Of a stretch of DNA of 25,664 bases, positions 7,134 to 14,609 are shown piece by piece; within the stretch, counting starts at the first letter, position 1, and every line of letters starts with the position of its first letter. Made by a program: the position numbers and the translations under genes. The DNA comes from DASWVC01 sp036401335 (GTDB lineage: Bacteria > Verrucomicrobiota > Verrucomicrobiia > Chthoniobacterales > JAFAMB01), in NCBI GenBank assembly GCA_036401335.1, contig DASWVC010000356.1, positions 1 to 25,664 of the forward strand. The letters are read 5' to 3'. The notes beneath the pieces were generated by a model. The model ran no database searches. It saw only the letters and a list, made by a program, of their open reading frames with translations, and was not told the DNA's origin.

Positions 7134-7631
7134 CTAGCTTGGTGAACCGTCGCGCATGTTCTCGATGGCCTTGGCCGAACCTGGGGCGGACGGAGACGCC
7201 GGCCGGTTAAGCAGCGCATTGAATACGCGACGGGGCAGGCTTTGACCGTCCTCTTCCTGTTCAAGCTCGCTCACGGCGCTTCGTTTGGCCTCCTCCCAAA
7301 TGGCCGGAAAACCGGGCGAACTCGAAACCATCCAACGTTCTGCCCGGGCAAAAATCTCCAGCTCGCGTTGCAAACGACGGTCTGGCATCTGATTCAGGTT
7401 CGCCACCTTGATCCGCAGGTTCTCATTCTGTTGTTTGTACTCCTGCAGGTCCACCCGCAACCGGTTGGTCGCTTCCGACTCCAGTTCGAGTTTATCGGAA
7501 AGGTGCCGTTTAAGCCGCCTCACCTCTTTCTTGGCGTCGAGAAAACGCAGCGTGAGAAATCCGATCCCTAGCAGACCCAAGAACAAACCGGCGGCAAAGG
7601 CCCAGAAAGTGTGCTGATGAATCAGTTCCAT
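7134..7631 (-). CDS. Membrane-anchored coiled-coil protein of unknown function
   Basis: A 165-residue protein. The N-terminus has one membrane span (FWAFAAGLFLGLLGIGFLTL, about residues 9-28). A long charged heptad-rich region follows (about 30-95; DAKKEVRRLKRHLSDKLELE, LRVDLQEYKQQNENLRIKVA), almost certainly a coiled coil in the cytoplasm. The C-terminal third contains ARAERWMVSSSPGFPAIWEE, then a low-complexity Pro/Ser/Ala tail. The layout recalls small topology or envelope-organising proteins, but no function can be assigned. The start at 7631 is chosen because the frame upstream runs into tRNA-Met. It lies between rpsT and tRNA-Met, all on the same strand. Confidence 0.7.
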   Translation of the reverse strand: MELIHQHTFWAFAAGLFLGLLGIGFLTLRFLDAKKEVRRLKRHLSDKLELESEATNRLRVDLQEYKQQNENLRIKVANLNQMPDRRLQRELEIFARAERWMVSSSPGFPAIWEEAKRSAVSELEQEEDGQSLPRRVFNALLNRPASPSAPGSAKAIENMRDGSPS

Positions 7632-7690
7632 ATAGTGAGGACACCGTACGAGAATCCGTCGGTTGTTCAACCGGAACCCGGCCCATAAAA

Positions 7691-7762
7691 TGCCAGGGGG
7701 GAGAGTTGAACTCCCGACCAAGGGCTTATGAGTCCCCTGCTCTACCACTGAGCTACCCTGGC
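7691..7762 (-). tRNA. tRNA-Met (anticodon CAT)
   Basis: Read on the minus strand, the sequence folds as a 72-nt cloverleaf. The acceptor GCCAGGG pairs with CCCTGGC, followed by discriminator A. The D arm is GCTC/GAGC and the anticodon loop CTCATAA. The T arm is GGGAG-TTCAACT-CTCCC. The base pair next to the anticodon loop is an A-G mismatch, as in some elongator tRNA-Met. CCA is not encoded. An Ile2-type tRNA with lysidine would share the CAT anticodon and cannot be excluded. Confidence 0.9.
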
Positions 7763-7778
7763 GCGCGACGGAACCAGG

Positions 7779-7806
7779 AGGTTAGGACGGTTCCGACGCC
7801 TTGCAA
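7779..7806 (-). promoter_or_regulatory. Probable promoter of tRNA-Met
   Basis: On the minus strand TTGCAA (7801-7806), 16 bp and TAACCT (7779-7784) end 16 bp before the tRNA 5' end. The tRNA-Val gene in this window has a matching TTGCAA-N17-TAATCT, which supports both calls. Confidence 0.45.
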
Positions 7807-7932
7807 GCAGAAAGCCGGAGGCTGAGCATTGCGGAAAAACAACAAACCGCCCGCCTCCCGTGCCACCGGGCACCCGCCCTGCTTTGTCCGTTGCCATTGA
7901 CCGCCCCTTGCCGCATCCCAGCAAACCTCCCC

Positions 7933-9120
7933 ATGAAAATCGCCCTGCTCCATTACTCTTCCTACCCAGTAATCGGCGGCGTAGAGACCGTGGTGCGGCA
8001 CCAAGCCCACCTTCTCGCGCGGCATGGGCACGCGGTGACCATCCTGTGCGGCCAAGGTAAGCCTTGCGGAGGCGGCGTTAGGGTGTGCACCGTGCCCGCG
8101 CTCCGCAGCCGCAACCAGTCCGCTGAACTGCCCCCGAAGGGGACGGCACGGGATAAGTGGGTGGCCCGATTCTTCAAGCGGGTCGATGCCGCCCGCGCCG
8201 CCTTTGCGACGTTCCTGGCCCCCTTTGATGCAACCATCGTTCACAACGTTCTGACCATGCCTTTCAACCTGGTCGCAACCCATGCACTGGCCAGGAGCGC
8301 CGCTGCCGGGGGGCTGATCATCGCGTGGACGCACGATTTGGCTGCCCTTAACCCGGACTACCAGATCCCCGTCCACCCCGTTTTTGATGTTCTGCGAACC
8401 CGTCAACCCGCAGTGCGCTACGTAGCCGTTTCAAAGGTGCGAGCCCGGGAATTTGCCGTTCTGACCGGCACACCGGCGGATGCGGTCATCCCCAACCGCC
8501 TTGACCCGGCGTTGACCCTCGGGTTAACGCCGGAGGTTAACGCCTTGCTTGGTCCCCTGGCGGCTGAGGCCGCCCTTCTTCTTTGCCCGACGCGAATCCT
8601 CCGGCGGAAAAATCTCGGACTCGCGCTCAACATCCTGGCCGCGGTCCGCTCCCTGGATTTTCCCGCCAAGCTGATCGTTACGGGAGCCGTCAACCCCCAC
8701 GGCTCGCTGGATGTAAACCATCTCGAGGAGTTAAAAAGGCAGGCTGAGGAACTCGCGGTGACCAACGACGTGCTGTGGCTAAGTGAGCATTGGCCCGTGA
8801 CCGAACGGCAACTCCGGAGCGTTTACCTCTTGGCAGATGCCGTTCTTTACCCCTCACGGCAGGAAGGTTTCGGGTTGCCGCCACTCGAGGCCGCCGCGTT
8901 CCGCCTGCCCCTGTTCTGTGCGGACCTGGAACCATTCCGCGACCACCTGCCGTTCAATTCGGTAAGGTTTGACCTGAACGCTTCCCCTCGAAATACTGCT
9001 GAAAGGTTGATCCGGGCGTTGCAGGACGATAAGGCGTACCTGAGCCGCAAACGCTTGTTGCGCGAACATTCTGCAGGCATAGCCTACGCACGACAGATCG
9101 AACCTTTGTTGAGGAAATAA
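7933..9120 (+). CDS. GT-B glycosyltransferase, GT4 family
   Basis: A 395-residue cytosolic retaining glycosyltransferase. The N-terminal Rossmann domain starts MKIALLHYSSYPVIGGVETV, the usual GT4 donor-independent loop with the GGVE motif. The C-terminal domain contains LLCPTRILRRKNLGLAL (about residues 214-230), and the nucleotide-sugar-binding E-x7-E motif appears as EGFGLPPLEAA. ATG 7933 is chosen over the upstream extension to 7801 because the fold begins exactly there; no Shine-Dalgarno is seen. The stop is one base before the glgB start, so the two are co-translated. That points to alpha-glucan or a related polysaccharide, but this is not recognisable as GlgA or GlgM, and the donor sugar is unknown. 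Confidence 0.85.
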   Translation: MKIALLHYSSYPVIGGVETVVRHQAHLLARHGHAVTILCGQGKPCGGGVRVCTVPALRSRNQSAELPPKGTARDKWVARFFKRVDAARAAFATFLAPFDATIVHNVLTMPFNLVATHALARSAAAGGLIIAWTHDLAALNPDYQIPVHPVFDVLRTRQPAVRYVAVSKVRAREFAVLTGTPADAVIPNRLDPALTLGLTPEVNALLGPLAAEAALLLCPTRILRRKNLGLALNILAAVRSLDFPAKLIVTGAVNPHGSLDVNHLEELKRQAEELAVTNDVLWLSEHWPVTERQLRSVYLLADAVLYPSRQEGFGLPPLEAAAFRLPLFCADLEPFRDHLPFNSVRFDLNASPRNTAERLIRALQDDKAYLSRKRLLREHSAGIAYARQIEPLLRK

Positions 9121-9121
9121 G

Positions 9122-11317
9122 ATGAACGCCACGATAAGCTCCCATGACCTCCATCGGTTGGTGCACGCCGAACACGATGACCCGTTCAGAGTGCTGGGTC
9201 AGCAGGAAGTGGGATCCCTCCTCGTTGTGCGTGCTTTCCGGCCGGAAGCCAAAGAATTGGTGGTGGTAGACCGCAACGATGCCGGCCGGCGGTTCAACGC
9301 CAACCGCATCGCCGAAGAAGGGTTTTTTGAAGCGAGCATCGGCGAGAACGTTCCCCGGTTCGATTACCTGCTCGAGATTACCGGCTGGAACGGCGAGGTC
9401 TGGCAAACGGCGGATTCCTATTCCTTCGGGCCGATCCTGGGTGAACTGGACATGCACCTGTTTCGCGAAGGAAACCACTACGAGATCTATGAAAAACTGG
9501 GTGCCCACCTGGCCATCATCAATGGGCAGCCCGGAGTTACGTTTGCCGTCTGGGCGCCAAACGCGCAGCGCGTAAGCGTGGTGGGCGATTTCAACGGCTG
9601 GGACGGCCGCACCTTCCCGATGCGACGCCGGTTGGAAGGGGGCATCTGGGAAATCTTTATCCCCGGCATCGGTGAAGGCGCCCACTACAAATACGAAGTT
9701 CGGGATGCGTTCAGCCAAAACGTGTTAAAAAGCGACCCGTTCGGTTTTTTCGGCCAACACGGCATCCAGACGGCCTCGCTTGTGTTTAACCTCGACCGGT
9801 TCACGTGGAGTGACCAGGCCTGGGTGGAAGCGCGCGACCGTAAGCGATGGACCAGCGAGCCGGTGAGCATTTACGAAGTGCACCTCGGCTCCTGGGCGCG
9901 TGTCCCGGAGGAAAATAACCGGTACCTGAGCTACCTCGAACTTGCTGAACGCCTCATTCCTTACGTCAAGGAAATGGGTTACAGCCACATCGAACTTTTG
10001 CCGGTTGCCGAACACCCGTTTGATGGCTCGTGGGGGTACCAGGTAACTGGCTATTACGCACCCACCAGCCGGTTCGGCAACCCCGATGAGTTCCGCCACT
10101 TTGTCGACCAATGCCACGTTAACGGCATCGGCGTGATCGTCGACTGGGTGCCCGGCCATTTCCCGAAGGATCAGCATGGGTTGGCTCAGTTTGACGGCAC
10201 CCGCCTTTTCGAACACACCGATCCCCGACAAGGCGAGCACCGGGACTGGGGCACGCTGATCTTCAACTACGGCCGAAATGAGGTCCGCAATTTTCTAGTC
10301 GCCAATGGGCTGTACTGGCTCGACAAATTCCACATCGACGGGCTGCGGGTGGACGCCGTTGCATCGATGCTCTACCTCGACTATTCGCGGAAGCCAGGAG
10401 AATGGATTCCCAATGCCTTCGGCGGCCGTGAGAACCTCGAGGCGATTGCTTTTCTCAAACGTTTCAATGAGGTCTGCTATGAACGGTTCCCGGGCATCAT
10501 GACCATTGCGGAGGAATCTACCGCTTGGCCGGGTGTGTCCCGTCCAACCTACCTGGGGGGGCTCGGCTTCGGTTTCAAGTGGAACATGGGCTGGATGCAC
10601 GACTTTCTCGACTACATGAGCCGCGAGCCCGTTTACCGGAAGTACCACCAGGGCGCGGCAACCTTTTCACTGGTGTACGCGTTCCAGGAGCATTTCGTGC
10701 TTGTGTTAAGCCACGATGAAGTTGTGCACGGCAAAGGCTCCTTGATCAACAAGATGCCAGGGGACGCGTGGCAGAAGTTTGCCAACCTGCGCATGTTCTA
10801 CAGCTGGATGTACGCGCATCCCGGCAAAAAGCTGCTCTTTATGGGTTGCGAGTTCGGGCAATGGCGCGAGTGGAACCATGATGCCAGCCTGGACTGGAAC
10901 CTCGTGGACCAGCCGTTGCACGGGGGGTTGCGGCGTCTGGTGCAACACCTCAACCATTTGTACAAAACCGAGCCGGCCCTGTTTGAACAGGATGACAGCT
11001 ACGAAGGTTTCGAATGGATCGATTTCCATGATTCCGACCACTGCGTGATCGCCTTCATGCGGAAAGCCGCCGCGGGAGCGCCAATTGTTTTTGTGGTAAA
11101 TGCCACACCCGTTCCCCGCGAAGGGTACCGGGTCGGGGTGCCGGGCGAAGGTTGGTACGAAGAGGTTTTGAATTCCGATGCGGACCTTTACGGCGGGAGC
11201 AATGTCGGAAACTATGGCGGGATGCACGCGCAGCCGATCCCTTGGCAGGGCCGAAGCCATTCGCTGACAATCACCCTGCCGCCATTGGCGACGGTGGCGT
11301 TCAAGCGCCACCCGTAG
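9122..11317 (+). CDS. glgB: 1,4-alpha-glucan branching enzyme
   Basis: A 731-residue GH13 enzyme of normal GlgB length. It forms alpha-1,6 branches in glycogen. Order of domains: N-terminal N1 module (about 1-110), CBM48 (about 125-225, FAVWAPNAQRVSVVGDFNGW), catalytic (beta/alpha)8 barrel, and C-terminal beta domain. The nucleophile is Asp411 (GLRVDAVASMLYLDYSR), the acid/base Glu464 (TIAEESTAWPGV) and the transition-state stabiliser Asp532 (LSHDEVVHGKGS). GAGGAAAT just before the ATG makes one of the best Shine-Dalgarno sequences in the window. It is coupled to the GT4 gene upstream. No glgA, glgC, glgP or glgX is in the window. Confidence 0.97.
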   Translation: MNATISSHDLHRLVHAEHDDPFRVLGQQEVGSLLVVRAFRPEAKELVVVDRNDAGRRFNANRIAEEGFFEASIGENVPRFDYLLEITGWNGEVWQTADSYSFGPILGELDMHLFREGNHYEIYEKLGAHLAIINGQPGVTFAVWAPNAQRVSVVGDFNGWDGRTFPMRRRLEGGIWEIFIPGIGEGAHYKYEVRDAFSQNVLKSDPFGFFGQHGIQTASLVFNLDRFTWSDQAWVEARDRKRWTSEPVSIYEVHLGSWARVPEENNRYLSYLELAERLIPYVKEMGYSHIELLPVAEHPFDGSWGYQVTGYYAPTSRFGNPDEFRHFVDQCHVNGIGVIVDWVPGHFPKDQHGLAQFDGTRLFEHTDPRQGEHRDWGTLIFNYGRNEVRNFLVANGLYWLDKFHIDGLRVDAVASMLYLDYSRKPGEWIPNAFGGRENLEAIAFLKRFNEVCYERFPGIMTIAEESTAWPGVSRPTYLGGLGFGFKWNMGWMHDFLDYMSREPVYRKYHQGAATFSLVYAFQEHFVLVLSHDEVVHGKGSLINKMPGDAWQKFANLRMFYSWMYAHPGKKLLFMGCEFGQWREWNHDASLDWNLVDQPLHGGLRRLVQHLNHLYKTEPALFEQDDSYEGFEWIDFHDSDHCVIAFMRKAAAGAPIVFVVNATPVPREGYRVGVPGEGWYEEVLNSDADLYGGSNVGNYGGMHAQPIPWQGRSHSLTITLPPLATVAFKRHP

Positions 11318-11463
11318 GGAGGGTGGAAGGGACTGGCGTTTGCAGCGCACCGTAGCATCGGCACCGGGGCAAGGAGGCCGAGAGCTGGGTGCGGCAGGAC
11401 GCAGCGAGCGGATGCCGAAGGGTGAGCAAAGATTGTCGTAGGCCCGGTAGCCTGAAGCACGCC

Positions 11464-11506
11464 GCCCACGACGGTGGGCAAATGTTATACTTACCATAAA
11501 TATAAT
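11464..11506 (+). promoter_or_regulatory. Hairpin and AT-rich promoter island before a small gene
   Basis: GCCCAC (11464-11469) and GTGGGC (11474-11479) form a tight hairpin that may end the glgB transcript, although no T run follows. An AT-rich stretch comes next, with a perfect TATAAT at 11501-11506. No good -35 stands 16-18 bp upstream. TTACC (11491-11495) and GGTAA (11515-11519) flank the -10 as a short inverted repeat and could be an operator. The low GC contrasts sharply with the surroundings. Confidence 0.4.
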
Positions 11507-11540
11507 ATTTTTCAGGTAAATAGGCCGATCGGGTGAGGCT

Positions 11541-11711
11541 ATGGTTACCTTTATCCCTGTCCTCGCGGCCGTTGCCGCCTTCTTTTCCGATCCGGTTGTT
11601 ATTGTTTCCCAGCCTTCCTACCCGGTGGCAATCATCGTACCCCGGCCGCCTCCAGGTGAAGCGGTCGCACTCATCGTACCCCGGCCGCCCCCAGGTGAGG
11701 CGCTGGCGTAG
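11541..11711 (+). CDS. 56-residue putative exported protein with a duplicated Pro-rich repeat
   Basis: A short frame from ATG 11541 to TAG 11711. The protein begins MVTFIPVLAAVAAFFSDPVV, a hydrophobic start that could be a signal peptide or membrane anchor. It ends with two copies of IVPRPPPGEA separated by three residues (VAL). GGGTGAGG just before the ATG may act as Shine-Dalgarno, and the TATAAT island lies about 35 bp upstream. The 39-bp DNA repeat keeps the reading frame, and differences between copies are mostly silent or conservative in the motif, which favours real coding. I do not recognise the family. The alternative is a non-coding GC-rich repeat with a chance frame. Confidence 0.45.
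   Translation: MVTFIPVLAAVAAFFSDPVVIVSQPSYPVAIIVPRPPPGEAVALIVPRPPPGEALA
11634..11708 (+). repeat. 39-bp tandem repeat, two copies
   Basis: ATCGTACCCCGGCCGCC begins at 11634 and again at 11673. Each copy continues with a near-identical CCAGGTGA segment; the second copy is slightly shorter (36 bp) because the stop codon follows. The period is a multiple of three and lies inside the 56-codon frame. Confidence 0.8.
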
Positions 11712-11873
11712 TCGGGTCAGTAGTGAAAAGACCCTTTGGCTAACCTTGAGACGTGCGGGGTTGGCGGCCGCCAGCGGCCGCTGTCAACCTTGTGACGGGT
11801 CTGAGCGGCCTGCATGCACTGACCTGCAACCAGCTTGGTCAGCGCGGGCGCAGGGCTGGCGTTGACATCACGC

Positions 11874-12356
11874 TCACGGTGTTTCCGTGGCGGAAGTGCT
11901 GCCCTGAATGATGCGCCAGCCTTCGGGCAGCTTGCGCCAGGTGGAAATGGTAAATCCCCGCACCTTCGTACGGGGAAAAGAATCGGTCCACCACTCCACG
12001 GTGGTGGCAGTATCCTTATCGAGGAGGGTGGTCTTGAGCCGATCCAGCGCGACATTGCCCATCGCATTTTTATCCGGGTAATCGCGGTTCAGGTGACTCC
12101 GAACGTCCTCCCAGCCGGTCCATACCGAGGACTGCACGCCATAGAGGAGCAGGGGCGACCGCCAAAATGCAACCATGTAACCCTCGATGTCCCGCGCATT
12201 CCAGGCTGTGTACTGTTGAGCGAGCAGGCCTTTGATCTCCAGCTCATCGCCCGCCTGCACAGGGGCATTCTCCACGGCACGGCTGGACGGTGGCACCGGC
12301 GAGGGCGCCACATCAGGGTTCAGGGCCATGGCGATGAAGAGGAGGCCGGTCAACAT
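11874..12356 (-). CDS. NTF2/SnoaL-like (DUF4440-type) exported protein
   Basis: A 160-residue protein. A short hydrophobic N-terminus (LTGLLFIAMAL) is followed by a Pro/Ser-rich linker (PDVAPSPVPPSSRAVE), so export or membrane anchoring is likely, although the leader lacks the usual positive charges. The core has the NTF2-like pattern: EIKGLLAQQYTAWNARDIEG (helix 1), then SPLLLYG, GWEDVRSHL, strand-rich ATTVEWWTDSF and a final GWRIIQGSTS. Such folds bind small molecules or act as enzymes or lumazine-like scaffolds; no catalytic role can be read here. An in-frame TAG lies shortly upstream, so ATG 12356 is the only good start. It faces the small repeat gene and sits downstream of xseA. Confidence 0.75.
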   Translation of the reverse strand: MLTGLLFIAMALNPDVAPSPVPPSSRAVENAPVQAGDELEIKGLLAQQYTAWNARDIEGYMVAFWRSPLLLYGVQSSVWTGWEDVRSHLNRDYPDKNAMGNVALDRLKTTLLDKDTATTVEWWTDSFPRTKVRGFTISTWRKLPEGWRIIQGSTSATETP

Positions 12357-12528
12357 GGAAAGCGCGACTCGCTACCCGAGAACCTACGGCGAAAAGACGG
12401 ACCCCTGAATTTGTTAAACTTGTTATCATGGTAAATCAGCCCGAGAACGGCCGGCGGCTGCGTTCACGACAGCAGATCGGCGTGCCGTCTGCTCGTGCAA
12501 GGCCTTACGAGCGGAGGAACGGGTCGGG

Positions 12529-13890
12529 TCAGGCCGGTTTTGGCCCTTCGGCGCCCGGCTGGTCTTCCACTTGCGAAAACAGCTCACCGTCGCTCAGTTG
12601 GGTGCGGAGGCGTCCGTCGGGCGGCACCTCTTGGAGACGGCTGAGGACGTGGCCGAACCGATCGCGGGTGATGCTGTACCCGCGTTCGAGTGTCTGTTGC
12701 GGCCCAAGCAGCCCCAACGAGCGGTCGGCCGCCATGAGGCGTTGCCGGGCCGCGACCAAGGCCAAAGTGACCGCCCTCTGAAGCCGCTCGGTGAAGCGTT
12801 CCAACTCACGGTGCCGGAGCTCAATCCCGTGGCCCGGCCGAAAGGCTTGGAGGAGGGTGTGCGCCTGGCGAACCCGCTGGCCGCCTTTTTCCAAACATTC
12901 CCTGCGCAGGGCCTGCAGCCGTTCCTCGAGCTGGTCAAGCCGCTGCTGTCGCTCTTGCAGAATCCGGAGTGGTTCACGCAGAAAAATCGATCCGGCGTGG
13001 CGGCCAAGGTGCAATCGGCGCACCTCCACCCCTTGTCGCATCCCGCGCTCAAGCCCCGACCTTAAGCGTTGCAAGTGGTTGGTCAACGCACTCAACTCGG
13101 GGGCAACCAGCTCGGCGGCAGCACTCGGGGTGGGTGCGCGCAGGTCGGCAACAAAATCTGCAATGGTAAAATCGATCTCGTGGCCCACGGCCGAGATGAC
13201 CGGGATGCGGGCGAGGTGGATCGCATGCGCGACCGGCTCCTCGTTGAATGACCAAAGGTCTTCCAGGCTGCCTCCCCCACGTCCTACGATCATGACCTGC
13301 ACGTCCAGTTGATCCGCATGCTCACTGACGTACCGGACGGCGTCCGCAATGTCGTCGCACGCACCCTCCCCTTGCACCCGCACGGGGCAGATCAAGATCC
13401 GCAGCCACGGGCTCCGGCGTTGCAGGACGTTGAGCATGTCCTGAATGGCCGCCCCGGTTGGGGAGGTAATCAAAGCCACCCGCCGAGGAAAGGCTGGCAG
13501 CGGCCTTTTCCGAGCCTGGTCAAAAAGGCCTGCCGCCTGTAGTTTTTGCTTCAGCGCTTCAAAACGAGCCTGAAGTGCACCCAACCCTTTAGCCTGCACC
13601 AACTCCACCAGAAGCTGGTACTGGCCGCGCGTCTCATAAACGGTTAACTGACCATAGGCCTGCACGCAGAGGCCGTCCGCCAGTTTCTCGGCGGCCTGCG
13701 CCCCGTAAGCCCGCGCAAACATGACGCAGTTCAACTGCGCGCGTTCATCCTTTAACGTGAAGTACTGGTGCCCGGAGCTTTGCCGTCGGTGATTGGAGAT
13801 TTCTCCCTCGACCCAAACTCGCCCCACGTTTTCCTCCAGCAAAGCCCGGACGCGGCGGGCGATCTGGCTCACGGAATAGATCGGAGTCAC
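12529..13890 (-). CDS. xseA: Exodeoxyribonuclease VII large subunit
   Basis: A 453-residue protein. Its N-terminal OB fold starts TPIYSVSQIARRVRALLEEN and includes WVEGEISNHRRQSSGHQYFT, both clear XseA landmarks. The catalytic domain has ALITSPTGAAIQDMLNVLQRR, then IVGRGGGSLEDLWSFNEEPV, and SAVGHEIDFTIADFVADLRA, followed by a long coiled-coil region. With XseB it degrades single-stranded DNA processively. The GTG at 13890, seven bases after AAGG, is preferred. The longer TTG start at 13941 would overlap the -35 of the divergent tRNA-Val and adds residues unlike the family. No xseB is next to it: the 170 bp after its stop contain no suitable frame. Confidence 0.95.
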   Translation of the reverse strand: MTPIYSVSQIARRVRALLEENVGRVWVEGEISNHRRQSSGHQYFTLKDERAQLNCVMFARAYGAQAAEKLADGLCVQAYGQLTVYETRGQYQLLVELVQAKGLGALQARFEALKQKLQAAGLFDQARKRPLPAFPRRVALITSPTGAAIQDMLNVLQRRSPWLRILICPVRVQGEGACDDIADAVRYVSEHADQLDVQVMIVGRGGGSLEDLWSFNEEPVAHAIHLARIPVISAVGHEIDFTIADFVADLRAPTPSAAAELVAPELSALTNHLQRLRSGLERGMRQGVEVRRLHLGRHAGSIFLREPLRILQERQQRLDQLEERLQALRRECLEKGGQRVRQAHTLLQAFRPGHGIELRHRELERFTERLQRAVTLALVAARQRLMAADRSLGLLGPQQTLERGYSITRDRFGHVLSRLQEVPPDGRLRTQLSDGELFSQVEDQPGAEGPKPA

Positions 13891-13935
13891 GAAAAACCTT
13901 AGCCCAGAAAAGCCTGGTGTGCCGGGCCTTTCGGG

Positions 13936-13964
13936 TTGCAAAGGCCGGAAGCTGCCCCTAATCT
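13936..13964 (+). promoter_or_regulatory. Probable promoter of tRNA-Val
   Basis: TTGCAA (13936-13941), 17 bp and TAATCT (13959-13964) lie 15 bp before the tRNA 5' end. Spacing and position are ideal for a sigma-70 type promoter. Confidence 0.6.
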
Positions 13965-13979
13965 CTGTTCCGCTTTCGC

Positions 13980-14054
13980 GCGCGATTAGCTCAGCGGTAG
14001 AGCACTTGCTTCACACGCAAGGGGCCGCAGGTTCGAACCCTGCATCGCGCACCA
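13980..14054 (+). tRNA. tRNA-Val (anticodon CAC)
   Basis: A complete cloverleaf. The acceptor GCGCGAT pairs with ATCGCGC, the D arm is GCTC/GAGC, and the anticodon arm is CTTGC-TTCACAC-GCAAG. The T arm is GCAGG-TTCGAAC-CCTGC. The discriminator is A and the CCA end is encoded at 14052-14054. It reads GUG. A small hairpin GTCGC-TTT-GCGAC (14059-14071) follows directly. Confidence 0.96.
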
Positions 14055-14225
14055 TTAAGTCGCTTTGCGACCAGGTCCTTCGCGAGTCGGAAAGGGACAC
14101 AGCCGAAAGGTTCGGTGTGAGAAACCGTTGGCGCCTGGCCGGTGAAGTGGTACGCGATGGCTGTGCTGAAAGGCGCGATCCGCGTCGCGTCCGCCAGCCT
14201 GCCGGGCCGTTCAAATCGCGCGCCA

Positions 14226-14609
14226 TCACGCGTCACTGCGCAGACGCGTCAGAAACGACTGGCCCGAGCTTTGGAGCTTTTCTTCGAGTCGACACGTGCA
14301 ATCGCACTCCGAGCACGCCCACGGTTCGGTGCCGTTCAAATCGCGGCAGTTCCGACGCGCGTGCGCATCTTTGACGCTGATCAAATCGAAGTATTCCTCC
14401 CAATATGGTCGCTCTTCCTCGAGCGGAATCCGGCAGAAGCAAACCTCCACCCAATGGGCCGTGCCGTCGTGAGCCATGCGCGCCTGGTGCATATCCCAGA
14501 GGTACTCGCCGCCTGCGACGGAGCCGCGGCCGAGCCTGCCATTTTCAATCGCCCTGAGCAGAGCCTGCTCTTTGCCGGGCTTCACGCGTGCTTTCACTAA
14601 ATAGCGCAT
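14226..14609 (-). CDS. Conserved Cys-rich protein of unknown function
   Basis: A 127-residue soluble protein. The N-terminus MRYLVKARVKPGKEQALLRA looks like a ferredoxin-like (dimeric alpha-beta barrel) strand-helix start. The middle has GRGSVAGGEYLWDMHQAR and HWVEVCFCRIPLEEERPYWE. The C-terminal part carries DAHARRNCRD and then the cysteine cluster CSECDCTC (C-x2-C-x-C-x-C) before LEEKL. From memory, similar proteins occur in cyanobacteria and other environmental bacteria without an assigned role; I could not search for them. The clustered cysteines could bind a metal. It is isolated between tRNA-Val and a sparsely coding region, on the opposite strand to the tRNA. Confidence 0.72.
   Translation of the reverse strand: MRYLVKARVKPGKEQALLRAIENGRLGRGSVAGGEYLWDMHQARMAHDGTAHWVEVCFCRIPLEEERPYWEEYFDLISVKDAHARRNCRDLNGTEPWACSECDCTCRLEEKLQSSGQSFLTRLRSDA

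Noticed and set aside
11819..11842. CTGACC/GGTCAG inverted repeat downstream of the small repeat gene
   Set aside because: Six-base stem with a long loop and no T run; too weak to call a terminator.
11533..11865. 110-codon frame covering the 39-bp repeat in another reading frame
   Set aside because: Arg/Ser/Pro-rich translation with no sensible start; the 56-codon frame in the alternative phase has a signal-like start and in-frame repeat.
14147..14224. Degenerate tRNA copy ending in GTTCAAATCGCGCGCCA
   Set aside because: The T-stem halves do not pair and no anticodon arm can be formed; similarity to a T loop and CCA end is by chance.
13991..14236. Minus-strand frames through tRNA-Val ending in GFEPAAPCV-like peptides
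   Set aside because: This is the well-known translation artefact of a tRNA gene; the cloverleaf explains the sequence.
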